This document shows, one piece after another, positions 9,525-17,612 of a DNA stretch of 62,511 nt. The stretch comes from an uncultured Pelagibacteraceae bacterium (GTDB lineage Bacteria; Pseudomonadota; Alphaproteobacteria; Pelagibacterales; Pelagibacteraceae), in NCBI GenBank assembly GCA_902522525.1, contig CABYVU010000006.1, positions 1 through 62,511 on the forward strand, given 5' to 3'. Every line of letters starts with the position of its first letter. The stretch's first letter is position 1. A program made the translations under genes and the position numbers. The notes under the pieces were generated by a model that saw only the letters and a list, made by a program, of their open reading frames with translations, was not told the origin of the DNA and made no database searches.

Positions 9525-12185
9525 ATGAAAAAAATTGTATTTAATTTTAAATCAAATGAAATAAAAAAAATTAAACTACCAAAAAATATTCTTGGTGGTA
9601 AAGGTGCAAACCTTTCTGAAATGGGAAGAATGGGGCTACCTGTACCCCCTGGTTTTACAATATCTACTGATGTATGTAATTTGTTTTACAAGAATAAAAA
9701 AAAATTAAATAAAAAAATACTTAATGAAATAAATAAAGAATTAAAATTTATTGAAAAAGACTCAGGAAAAAAATTTGGAGATATAAAAAATCCTCTCCTA
9801 GTTTCTGTAAGATCTGGAGCTAGGGTTTCTATGCCTGGCATGATGGATACAATTTTAAATCTAGGCCTAAATGATAATACTGTAATAGCACTTGCAAAAA
9901 AAACTTCAAATTTAAGGTTTGCAAATGATAGTTATAGACGTTTTATTCAAATGTACTCCAACGTTGTGTTGGGGATCGAAGCCTATCACTTTGAGGATAT
10001 AATTGAGAACTATAAGTTAACAAAAGGAGTATTGCTAGACACAGAATTAGACGGGTATGACTGGGAAGCTTTAATCAAAGATTTTAAAAACACTGTAAAA
10101 GAAAAAACAAAAAAAGATTTTCCTCAAAATGTTAAAGAACAACTGGTGGGAGCTATAAGTGCTGTATTTTTATCTTGGGAAAGTAACAGAGCAAAAGTCT
10201 ACAGAAAATTAAATCAAATACCGTCCCATTGGGGTACAGCAGTTAATGTACAATCAATGGTTTTTGGAAATATGGGAAATGATTGTGCAACTGGTGTAGT
10301 ATTTACTAGAAATCCATCAGATGGATCAAAAAATATTTATGGAGAATATTTAATAAATGCACAAGGAGAGGATGTAGTTGCTGGAACCAGAACACCCCAA
10401 CATATTACAAAAAAAGCCAGAGTTGAGTCAAAAGAAACTCTTAAGTCAATGGAAGAGACAATGCCAGAGACATACAAGCAACTTAAAAATATTTTAAATA
10501 AGTTAGAAAAACATTACAAAGATATGCAGGACGTGGAGTTTACTGTTGAAAATAAAAAACTTTGGATGCTTCAAACTCGCTCTGGAAAACGAACAGCTAA
10601 GTCTGCTGTTAAAATAGCTGTAGATATGGTTAAAGAAAAGTTGATTACCAAAAAAGATGCAATATTGCGAATTGAACCAAGTTCTTTAGACACTTTGCTT
10701 CATCCAACTTTAGATGAAAAAGTAAACTTAGAAGTAATTGGCTTAGGCCTGCCAGCATCACCTGGTGCTGCTAGTGGAAAAGTTGTTTTCACGTCTGAGG
10801 AGGCTGAAAGACTGAATAGTATGATGCAAAGTACAATATTAGTTCGTGTAGAAACTTCACCAGAAGATATACATGGTATGCATGCAGCAAAAGGAATACT
10901 GACATCAAGAGGAGGTATGACAAGTCATGCTGCAGTAGTTGCCAGAGGAATGGGACGACCATGTGTTTCTGGATCTAGTGAAATAGAAATTGATTATGAA
11001 AACAAATTATTCAAAACAAAAAATAAAGTAATTAAAGAGGGAGAACTAATTACAATTGATGGTTCAACAGGCAGAATAATTATTGGAGAAGTAAAAACAG
11101 TTAAACCAGAAATATCAGGTGATTTTTCAAAAATAATGAGTTGGTCTGATGATTTTAGAAAATTAAAAATTAGAACTAATTCCGAGACTCCATTAGATAG
11201 TAAAACTGCTAGAGAATTTGGTGCAGAAGGCATTGGTTTGTGTAGAACCGAACATATGTTTTTTGACGAAGAAAGAATTTTATCAGTAAGAGAAATGATA
11301 TTATCAAAAACAATTGAAGATCGATCTAATGCACTCAAAAAGCTATTGCCGCATCAAAAAAAAGATTTTATTGAAATATTTAAAATAATGAGAGGTTTAC
11401 CAGTAACAGTAAGGTTGCTTGACCCACCACTTCATGAATTTTTGCCAAAAAGTAATAATGAAATTAATGATGTTGCAGTTTCACTAAATATTCCTGCTAA
11501 AGAACTTGAAGTTAGAATTTCCGAACTTCATGAACAAAACCCAATGTTGGGTCATAGAGGTTGTAGATTAGCAATATCATTTCCTGAAATTTATGAGATG
11601 CAGTGCAGAGCAATTTTTGAAGCTTTAGTAGAATGTAAAAAGCAAAAAATACAATCAACTATGCCAGAAATAATGATCCCTTTAGTTTCAACAGAAGCGG
11701 AAATAAAAATCATGAAAGAACTGGTCATAAGAGTGGCAAAAAAAGTTCAGGATGAAAATAAAACTAAAATTGATTTTTTAGTTGGAACAATGATTGAATT
11801 ACCAAGAGCAGCAATCAAGGCAAAAGAAATTGCCAAGCATGCTGAATTTTTTAGTTTTGGTACTAATGATTTAACCCAAACTACATTCGGAATTAGCAGA
11901 GATGATAGTGGTAAATTTTTAAATGATTATATTGAAAACAAAATTTTTGATATAGATCCTTTTATATCAATTGATGATGGAGTTGGAGATTTAATAAAAA
12001 TTGCAACTGAGAAAGGTAGAAAACAAAATAAAAAAATTAAACTTGGAATTTGTGGAGAACACGGTGGAGATCCTAAGAGTATTGAATTCTGTGCAAAAAC
12101 TGGGTTAGATTATGTATCCTGCTCTCCTTACAGAGTACCAGTTGCAAGACTAGCAGCTGCCCAAGCTCAACTTAAAAAGAATTAA
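9525..12185 (+). CDS. ppdK: Pyruvate, phosphate dikinase
   Basis: Interconverts pyruvate + ATP + Pi and PEP + AMP + PPi, linking glycolysis and gluconeogenesis. The 886-residue protein has the N-terminal ATP-grasp domain (GGKGANLSEMGRMGLPVPPGF, VSVRSGARVSMPGMMDTILN), the central phosphohistidine domain with the swivelling His at about residue 468 in GGMTSHAAVVARG, and the C-terminal PEP-binding barrel ending in FCAKTGLDYVSCSPYRVPVARLA (catalytic CGEHGG just before). Length and domain order are typical. It begins 1 nt after the glyS stop, so it appears to be transcribed with glyQS. The end overlaps the convergent nadC by 4 nt. Confidence 0.96.
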   Translation: MKKIVFNFKSNEIKKIKLPKNILGGKGANLSEMGRMGLPVPPGFTISTDVCNLFYKNKKKLNKKILNEINKELKFIEKDSGKKFGDIKNPLLVSVRSGARVSMPGMMDTILNLGLNDNTVIALAKKTSNLRFANDSYRRFIQMYSNVVLGIEAYHFEDIIENYKLTKGVLLDTELDGYDWEALIKDFKNTVKEKTKKDFPQNVKEQLVGAISAVFLSWESNRAKVYRKLNQIPSHWGTAVNVQSMVFGNMGNDCATGVVFTRNPSDGSKNIYGEYLINAQGEDVVAGTRTPQHITKKARVESKETLKSMEETMPETYKQLKNILNKLEKHYKDMQDVEFTVENKKLWMLQTRSGKRTAKSAVKIAVDMVKEKLITKKDAILRIEPSSLDTLLHPTLDEKVNLEVIGLGLPASPGAASGKVVFTSEEAERLNSMMQSTILVRVETSPEDIHGMHAAKGILTSRGGMTSHAAVVARGMGRPCVSGSSEIEIDYENKLFKTKNKVIKEGELITIDGSTGRIIIGEVKTVKPEISGDFSKIMSWSDDFRKLKIRTNSETPLDSKTAREFGAEGIGLCRTEHMFFDEERILSVREMILSKTIEDRSNALKKLLPHQKKDFIEIFKIMRGLPVTVRLLDPPLHEFLPKSNNEINDVAVSLNIPAKELEVRISELHEQNPMLGHRGCRLAISFPEIYEMQCRAIFEALVECKKQKIQSTMPEIMIPLVSTEAEIKIMKELVIRVAKKVQDENKTKIDFLVGTMIELPRAAIKAKEIAKHAEFFSFGTNDLTQTTFGISRDDSGKFLNDYIENKIFDIDPFISIDDGVGDLIKIATEKGRKQNKKIKLGICGEHGGDPKSIEFCAKTGLDYVSCSPYRVPVARLAAAQAQLKKN

Positions 12186-13018
12186 ATTTCTAATTTTAAA
12201 TCTAAAGCTTGAACACTATGAGTTAATTCACCTACTGATATTCTATCAACATTTGTCGCAGCTAAATTTTTTACATTTTTTAAAGTTACTCCTCCAGAGG
12301 CCTCAGTCTCATATTTCCCTTTTGCATACTTAACAGCTGTCCTAAGATTTTTCGGACTCATATTATCAAATAATACTGTATTGAAGTTAAGTCCATTAAT
12401 TCTTTTAAATTGTTTCAGAGTATCAACTTCGACAGTAATTTTTCTTTTTTTTTTATTTTTGATTGCTCTTTTTACGATTTCTTCAAATTCCTTTGATGAT
12501 GCTAGATGATTGTCTTTAATTAAAAATTCATCACTTAAATTAAATCTGTGGTTAGTCCCACCTCCTAGTTTTACAGCATATTTTTGAATTACTCTTAGAT
12601 TTGGAATTGTTTTTCTAGTACAACAAATTTTAGTTTTATTGCCCACCTTTTTTACAAATTTATTGGTTTTAGTTGCAATGCCTGAGATATGAGAGAGAAA
12701 ATTTAGAGCAACTCGTTCCCCAATTAATATATTTTTAATTTCACCTTCAATCAGTGCAACTATAGAACCTTTATTAACTTTTGATCCCTCTTTTTTTTTT
12801 ATTTGAAATTTGATATTTCTGTCTAATAAATAAAAAGTTTGTCTAGCAAATTCTAATCCACCTATAATACCTTTCTCATTGCTTATAATGCTAGCCTTTG
12901 AGATAGAGCTTTTATTTAATAAATTTGACGTAATATCTCCTAAAGGATAAAGATCTTCATTAAGAGCTAACTTACAGGTGGATCTGATAAAATTTTTACT
13001 TAATTGAATTTTTGACAC
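12182..13018 (-). CDS. nadC: Nicotinate-nucleotide pyrophosphorylase (quinolinate phosphoribosyltransferase)
   Basis: Converts quinolinate and PRPP to nicotinate mononucleotide in de novo NAD synthesis. The 278-residue protein has the family segments GDITSNLL, RVALNFLSHISGIAT, TRKTIPNLRVIQKYAVKLGGG with catalytic Arg/His/Lys residues (NHRFNL, IKDNH) and EASGGVTLKNV, RISVGELTH near the C-terminus. Two T10 runs in the plus strand (for example 12791-12800) fall within the gene and are in frame. It lies 5 nt downstream of nadA, forming a two-gene NAD unit. No nadB is seen in the window. Confidence 0.95.
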   Translation of the reverse strand: MSKIQLSKNFIRSTCKLALNEDLYPLGDITSNLLNKSSISKASIISNEKGIIGGLEFARQTFYLLDRNIKFQIKKKEGSKVNKGSIVALIEGEIKNILIGERVALNFLSHISGIATKTNKFVKKVGNKTKICCTRKTIPNLRVIQKYAVKLGGGTNHRFNLSDEFLIKDNHLASSKEFEEIVKRAIKNKKKRKITVEVDTLKQFKRINGLNFNTVLFDNMSPKNLRTAVKYAKGKYETEASGGVTLKNVKNLAATNVDRISVGELTHSVQALDLKLEI

Positions 13019-13023
13019 AGAAT

Positions 13024-14013
13024 TTATCTGCCTATTTCAGTCATTCTCTCTACTGATTTCCTTGCTCTCTCAATTGTTTCATGGTCTATTATTAATTCGT
13101 TGGTTTCATTTTGTAAACAATCAAGTATTTTTGGAAGTGTAATTCTTTTCATGTGAGGGCATAAGTTACAAGGTCTAATAAATTCTACATTAGGATTATC
13201 AATTTGAACATTATCACTCATTGAGCATTCTGTAACCATCATAACTTTTTCAGGTTGATTATCTTTTACATATTTGATCATACCACTTGTAGAGCCTGCA
13301 AAATCACTGGCTTTTATTACATCAGGAGGACATTCGGGATGAGCAATAATTTTAATTCCAGGATTATTTTTACGTATTTCATTAATCTCTTCATCATTAA
13401 ATTGTTCATGAACCTCGCAAGTCCCTTTCCATGAAATAATTTCTACATCAGTCTGAGAAGCAACATATTTTGCTAAATAATCATCTGGTAAGAAAATTAC
13501 TTTTTTTACACCTAAAGAATTTACAATTTTTACAGCATTTGCAGACGTGCAACAAACATCTGTTTCGGCCTTAACATCTGCAGAAGTATTAACGTATGAA
13601 ACTACAGGAACACCAGGATATTGATCTTTTAATTTTCGAACATCGTTGCCAGTGATTGACGAAGATAACGAACAACCAGCTTTTGTATCTGGTAATAAAA
13701 CTTTCTTTTTTGGACTCATTAATTTTGCAGTTTCAGCCATAAAATGAACACCACACATTACAATTATATCAGCTTTTGTTTTTGCAGCCTCGATGGCTAA
13801 AGCTAAAGAGTCAGCAGAAAAATCTGATATGCCATGGTATATTTCTGGAGTTTGATAATTATGTGCAAGTATCACTGCATTTTTTTCTTTTTTTAATTTA
13901 TTTATTTCATAGATGTAAGGAGCATGAACAGCCCATTCAATATCAGGAATATTTTTTGACACTTTCTGGTAAATTGAATTTGTGGCTTTTTTTATTTCTG
14001 GTGTAAATTCCAT
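13024..14013 (-). CDS. nadA: Quinolinate synthase A ([4Fe-4S] enzyme)
   Basis: Condenses iminoaspartate with dihydroxyacetone phosphate to give quinolinate. The 329-residue protein carries three Cys in the expected contexts for the single [4Fe-4S] cluster: VMCGVHFMAETAK, VTECSMSDN and RPCNLCPHMKRI (the last with two Cys, one of them the ligand). LAHNYQTPEIY and SYVNTSADVKAETDVCCTS are further family signatures. It is the first gene of the minus-strand nadA-nadC pair. Its upstream region is shared with the divergent tRNA-Leu promoter. Confidence 0.96.
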   Translation of the reverse strand: MEFTPEIKKATNSIYQKVSKNIPDIEWAVHAPYIYEINKLKKEKNAVILAHNYQTPEIYHGISDFSADSLALAIEAAKTKADIIVMCGVHFMAETAKLMSPKKKVLLPDTKAGCSLSSSITGNDVRKLKDQYPGVPVVSYVNTSADVKAETDVCCTSANAVKIVNSLGVKKVIFLPDDYLAKYVASQTDVEIISWKGTCEVHEQFNDEEINEIRKNNPGIKIIAHPECPPDVIKASDFAGSTSGMIKYVKDNQPEKVMMVTECSMSDNVQIDNPNVEFIRPCNLCPHMKRITLPKILDCLQNETNELIIDHETIERARKSVERMTEIGR

Positions 14014-14030
14014 ACTAAAAACTTATCAAC

Positions 14031-14058
14031 TTGAAATGGAATTGTCATTCATTTAATC
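14031..14058 (+). promoter_or_regulatory. Possible promoter of the tRNA-Leu gene
   Basis: TTGAAA (14031-14036) is followed after 16 nt by TTAATC (14053-14058), about 14 nt before the tRNA 5' end at 14072. The -35 box is good and the -10 box poor. The same short spacer must hold the divergent nadA promoter. Confidence 0.35.
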
Positions 14059-14071
14059 TGACGCACAAATT

Positions 14072-14157
14072 GCGGTCATGCTGAAATTGGTAGACAGGCA
14101 CGGTTGAGGGCCGTGTGGGCCTAGCCCATGAGAGTTCAAGTCTCTCTGACCGCACCA
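14072..14157 (+). tRNA. tRNA-Leu (anticodon GAG)
   Basis: The acceptor stem GCGGTCA (from 14072) pairs with TGACCGC (to 14153), followed by discriminator A and an encoded CCA (14155-14157). The anticodon stem CACGG/CCGTG encloses the 7-nt loop TTGAGGG, giving anticodon GAG, which reads CUU/CUC. A long variable arm (TGGGCCTAGCCCA) marks it as a class II tRNA, and the T loop contains TTCAAGT. It is a single gene, not in a tRNA cluster, close to the tmRNA gene. Confidence 0.96.
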
Positions 14158-14172
14158 ATTTAAAATAATTTA

Positions 14173-15672
14173 CTAATTATTTGACAAAATCATTATCGTA
14201 CCAGAAGTTTCAAGATAACAGATGAATTTATTAATTCCTTTAATATAGACAATATCTCTCACTCTTTCTCCTAATTGAATTATTTCATGACTTTCTATTT
14301 TTGAAAATTTGTCATTAAAATCAAGAAAATGGATTGATAAATCACCCTCCTCAAGAATAGATCCCATTGCTGCAACAAAAAAACTATTACTTAAACTTGG
14401 GCTAAATTGATCAGGAATTTTGACAACTTCACTTATTGCGATACTAGGAGTATAATACTTAATTGGTTCTTCAAACCCATATTTAATATGGCTTTTGTGA
14501 AGCGGAGCTTTAGATTTTTGGTTGAATTTATTATCATAATGATAACCATATGACGAAATTGGCCACCCAAAATTTTTTATATTTTCACTATCAGGGTTTA
14601 AATTTATATTTATCTCATCTCCTCCATTTGGTCCATGTTCTGTTGAAATAATATAGTCCTCTTTAATGTCATAATAAATTCCTTGTGGGTTTCTGTGGCC
14701 CATTGAAATAATTTTCCATTCCTTTGAATTTTTATCAATAGAAATTATTTTTCCAAAAACTGAGTCGGTGTTTTGAGCCAAATCTCTGTATCTGTATTCT
14801 CCCATTGTATAAAGAATTAAATTATCTTTAAAATCTGTTATCCTTCCTCCAGAGTGAAACCAGTTAAATTCACCATATTCATTTTCTTTATTTACACATT
14901 CACTAGGAACAAAAAATTTCTCAAAATTTAGAAAATCAAAATTTATTTTTGCCTTTAATATAGATGTATTAAAACAATCTTTCTTTACTTCATTATGGAA
15001 AGAGATAAATAATTCTTCATCAATAATTTTTAAATCTTTAATACTTTTTCCAATTATTGTTGTTGAATATTGATCATCATTTGCGTTATTAAATATATCA
15101 GTAAAAATAACTTCCTTTATATTACTTTTAATTTTTTTAAGATTTAATTTCTCACTATTTAATTGTTTAATATCAAAAAACATAAACATACCATCTCCAG
15201 TGGTAAGAAATATTTTTTCTTTATACTGATCAAGATATCCAGTTGCCCGCGCACCTTGATGTTTCCCATTAAATAAATAACTACTTACAAATTTTTCGAC
15301 TCTTAATTTTAGTGATGTATTTTTATATATTTTGTCTTTTTCTATTTTTACAAATTCAATATTTGTTTTTGTAAAATAATCATTCTTTATATAATCATTG
15401 AAATAATTATTAAGTTTATAATCCAAAATTTTGATTGTAGAATTTTTTATATCAATTATTTTTTTTTGATTTTCTATTACTTTTTCTTTGTTTTTAAGTT
15501 CTGCATGAACAAAAAAAGTTTTTTTTAAAAAGGTCTTTACATTGATAGGTATCAAATTTGTTATTTTAGATAGCTCATCCTTTTCTCCTCGAACAATACT
15601 TAAACTTCCAATAATTATGAATATAATAAAAACTAAAAAAATTAATGGAAAAAAATATTTTTTTTTAATCAT
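14173..15672 (-). CDS. Membrane-anchored PQQ-type sugar dehydrogenase-like beta-propeller protein
   Basis: A 499-residue protein with one N-terminal hydrophobic segment (about residues 7-26, no lipobox), then a charged, probably helical stretch, then a beta-propeller domain. SMGHRNPQGIYYD, STEHGPNGGDEIN and NFGWPISSYGYHY match the glucose/sorbosone dehydrogenase (GSDH, aldose sugar dehydrogenase) fold, whose members oxidise sugars in the periplasm with PQQ. The overall sequence is divergent, very Lys/Asn/Phe rich, and catalytic activity cannot be assumed. It starts about 40 nt downstream of the tmRNA coding piece on the same strand, with no terminator visible between them. It belongs to the variable glycan-rich patch at 14.2-18.9 kb. 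Confidence 0.7.
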   Translation of the reverse strand: MIKKKYFFPLIFLVFIIFIIIGSLSIVRGEKDELSKITNLIPINVKTFLKKTFFVHAELKNKEKVIENQKKIIDIKNSTIKILDYKLNNYFNDYIKNDYFTKTNIEFVKIEKDKIYKNTSLKLRVEKFVSSYLFNGKHQGARATGYLDQYKEKIFLTTGDGMFMFFDIKQLNSEKLNLKKIKSNIKEVIFTDIFNNANDDQYSTTIIGKSIKDLKIIDEELFISFHNEVKKDCFNTSILKAKINFDFLNFEKFFVPSECVNKENEYGEFNWFHSGGRITDFKDNLILYTMGEYRYRDLAQNTDSVFGKIISIDKNSKEWKIISMGHRNPQGIYYDIKEDYIISTEHGPNGGDEININLNPDSENIKNFGWPISSYGYHYDNKFNQKSKAPLHKSHIKYGFEEPIKYYTPSIAISEVVKIPDQFSPSLSNSFFVAAMGSILEEGDLSIHFLDFNDKFSKIESHEIIQLGERVRDIVYIKGINKFICYLETSGTIMILSNN

Positions 15673-15711
15673 TTAAAGCAAAATTTTCATATTATTTAAT
15701 TATCAACATAC

Positions 15712-15960
15712 TCAGGGGCGTTCTGTTGCCAGGTGCCCCAAAACCCCGTAACTTAATCAATAAATTGATTAAGCTGCAAGTGCGTAACTTTCGTTAGCAT
15801 TTATAAATTAGCCCATTACGGTGGTACAATACCGAACGAAAGAATAACTTTTAGACACCCGTCGATCCTAATTCACCCCCATAATTTTTTTGGTGGAGGT
15901 GGTGGGTACTGCCCCCACGTCCGTAATGGTTATTGCGAAATTCGTTTATCGTCATAGTTG
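15712..15960 (-). ncRNA. ssrA: Circularly permuted (two-piece) transfer-messenger RNA
   Basis: This 356-bp gene-free gap holds a permuted tmRNA on the minus strand. Read 5'-3', the acceptor piece comes first and ends in CACCTCC-A-CCA (CCA end at 15891) after a T-arm GTGGG/CCCAC. A spacer of about 10 nt follows. The coding piece then begins GGGGGTGAATTAGG and GATCGACGGG (from 15880), the tmRNA 5' signature. GGGGGTG pairs with CACCTCC as the acceptor stem, with one G-U. The tag frame (15798 down to 15769) reads ANESYALAA-stop. The stop lies in a perfect 9-bp hairpin CTTAATCAA-TTTA-TTGATTAAG, as in other tmRNAs. Ribosome rescue role and two-piece processing are known for alphaproteobacteria. The outer ends are estimates. 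Confidence 0.93.
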
Positions 15961-15975
15961 GTAAAACAACAACAT

Positions 15976-15981
15976 ATTATA
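15976..15981 (-). promoter_or_regulatory. -10 box of the tmRNA promoter
   Basis: On the minus strand a perfect TATAAT lies about 15 nt upstream of the first structured bases of the tmRNA acceptor piece. No good -35 hexamer is seen 16-18 nt further upstream (TATAAG at that place). Confidence 0.5.
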
Positions 15982-16028
15982 CGATAAATATTTTAATACT
16001 TATATAAATTTTTTTTGAATATTAAAAA

Positions 16029-16742
16029 TTATAATTTCTTAAGAAAATATTTATACAATATTTTAAATGTTTCTAACTGATATATAAATGCTGAATTTTT
16101 TCCAAATAATTTGTGTGATGTATGTGGCGAGACATAATCACATAGCACTGGAACTTCTTTAATACTCAAATTCATAATTTTACTATAAATAATGACCTCA
16201 AAACTTAATAAATAGTTATCTGATAGTTTATCAAAATTTATATTATTGAAAAATTTTTTGCTATAGACCTTAAATCCCTGATGAAAATCTGTAATTGGTA
16301 TTTTTAATAATATTCTCTCAATTGTGCTTAGTATAAAATTTGGTACCATTCTAATTACTGGATAACCGAGTTTTATATTTTCTTTAAAGCACTTAAATCT
16401 AGAACCACATATTAAGTCTGGACTTTCTTTGTATATCAAATTTATTGCATCAATTGTTGCATTAGGATGAAATTGAGCACCATCACCATGTATCTCAACT
16501 GCATAATCTGCATTATACTTCTTAAAAGATACATCGAGTGCATTTTTTACATTGCCACCATATCCATTCTTATATTTATTTTTATAAAATTTTAAATTTA
16601 GATCAAAGGCTGATTTTTCAGAGTCATCTGATGAACTATCATCTGATACAAATACTTCATCTATACAATTAGGTATTTTTTCATAAGCTGACTTTAGAAG
16701 TTTTGAATTATTTTTGTTTAATATAAAACCTACTATTTTCAT
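16029..16742 (-). CDS. Family 2 glycosyltransferase (polyprenyl-phosphate sugar synthase-like)
   Basis: A 237-residue GT-A protein. The nucleotide-binding strand is followed by VSDDSSSDDSE, and the DxD-type metal motif lies in VEIHGDGAQFHP. DLICGSR and FHQGFKVYS are typical of the dolichol-phosphate mannose synthase (DPM1-like) branch, which loads a sugar onto undecaprenyl/polyprenyl phosphate. No C-terminal transmembrane pair is obvious. It sits 3 nt after an epimerase gene and downstream of a polytopic GT-C-like protein, which could use the lipid-linked sugar it makes (inference). Extreme AT content and Lys/Asn/Ile bias suggest a variable-region gene. Confidence 0.8.
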   Translation of the reverse strand: MKIVGFILNKNNSKLLKSAYEKIPNCIDEVFVSDDSSSDDSEKSAFDLNLKFYKNKYKNGYGGNVKNALDVSFKKYNADYAVEIHGDGAQFHPNATIDAINLIYKESPDLICGSRFKCFKENIKLGYPVIRMVPNFILSTIERILLKIPITDFHQGFKVYSKKFFNNINFDKLSDNYLLSFEVIIYSKIMNLSIKEVPVLCDYVSPHTSHKLFGKNSAFIYQLETFKILYKYFLKKL

Positions 16743-16745
16743 TAA

Positions 16746-17612
16746 TTAAAAATTATCTAGATCATTTAGTATTATTTTAATATCGTTAGCAAATTTCATT
16801 TTAAATATTTTTGTAAATTTTTGATTTGATGAAAAAAAACTATAACCTGATTTTCCTAATTTTTTTTTAATTTTTACTTTTTTTAAATTTGATATTTTAT
16901 TCGCAATTTGTTTAACTGTCATATTTATACTGTTCAAATTATATATCCCATAATTGTGTTTTTTCGTAAGCAAAATTAGCTCTATTGATTTACAAAAATC
17001 TCCAATGAAAAGAATTGATTTTCTTGATTTCTCTGAAACAGTAAAAATTTTATTATATTTTTTTGAGTCAAAAAACATTCTATTTATAATTAATCTTTTA
17101 TCTTGAATAGGTGATCTTCCTGATACTGTACCTAATCTTAGAATGTAGTATTTGATTAAATTTTTTTCTATATATTTTTCAATAAATCTTTTTGAAATAT
17201 CGTAAAGATTTAAAAGATTTTTATCTTTTATTTTTTGACTTTCAAATCCTGGTTTTTTTAAATTATTATACACTGCAGTAGTACTTATAAAAATTGGAAC
17301 TACTTTTGACGATTTAATCTTTATCAATAAATCTAACAAATCAGTAATATTATTTTTTATAGCACCAATTTTGTCATCTAAACACTGATTAGTTGATGAG
17401 TGTGCTGCTAAAATTATTACATAATCAAATTTCTTTAAAAATTTTATTTCAAGTTTGTTATAATTTAATTTTTTTGTAATTGTTTTATGTAAGTTTAGTT
17501 TTAAATCAATATTTGTAATATTGATTTTATTTTTATTTATTAAGTATTCGCAAAGTCTTGACCCCACATAACCAGACCCACCGATGATTAGAACATTAAT
17601 TTTTTTTTTCAT
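16746..17612 (-). CDS. NAD(P)-dependent sugar epimerase/dehydratase (extended SDR)
   Basis: A 288-residue Rossmann-fold protein. The N-terminal NVLIIGGSGYVGSRLCEYL holds the GxxGxxG dinucleotide motif, YDISK (YxxxK) supplies the catalytic Tyr and Lys, and the preceding FISTTAVY segment holds the catalytic Ser/Thr. RLGTVSGRSP is typical of nucleotide-sugar epimerases/reductases. The substrate cannot be told. It overlaps the upstream polytopic gene by 17 nt and ends 3 nt before the GT2 gene, so the three form a minus-strand operon. Composition is even more AT-rich than the flanking housekeeping genes. Confidence 0.8.
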   Translation of the reverse strand: MKKKINVLIIGGSGYVGSRLCEYLINKNKINITNIDLKLNLHKTITKKLNYNKLEIKFLKKFDYVIILAAHSSTNQCLDDKIGAIKNNITDLLDLLIKIKSSKVVPIFISTTAVYNNLKKPGFESQKIKDKNLLNLYDISKRFIEKYIEKNLIKYYILRLGTVSGRSPIQDKRLIINRMFFDSKKYNKIFTVSEKSRKSILFIGDFCKSIELILLTKKHNYGIYNLNSINMTVKQIANKISNLKKVKIKKKLGKSGYSFFSSNQKFTKIFKMKFANDIKIILNDLDNF

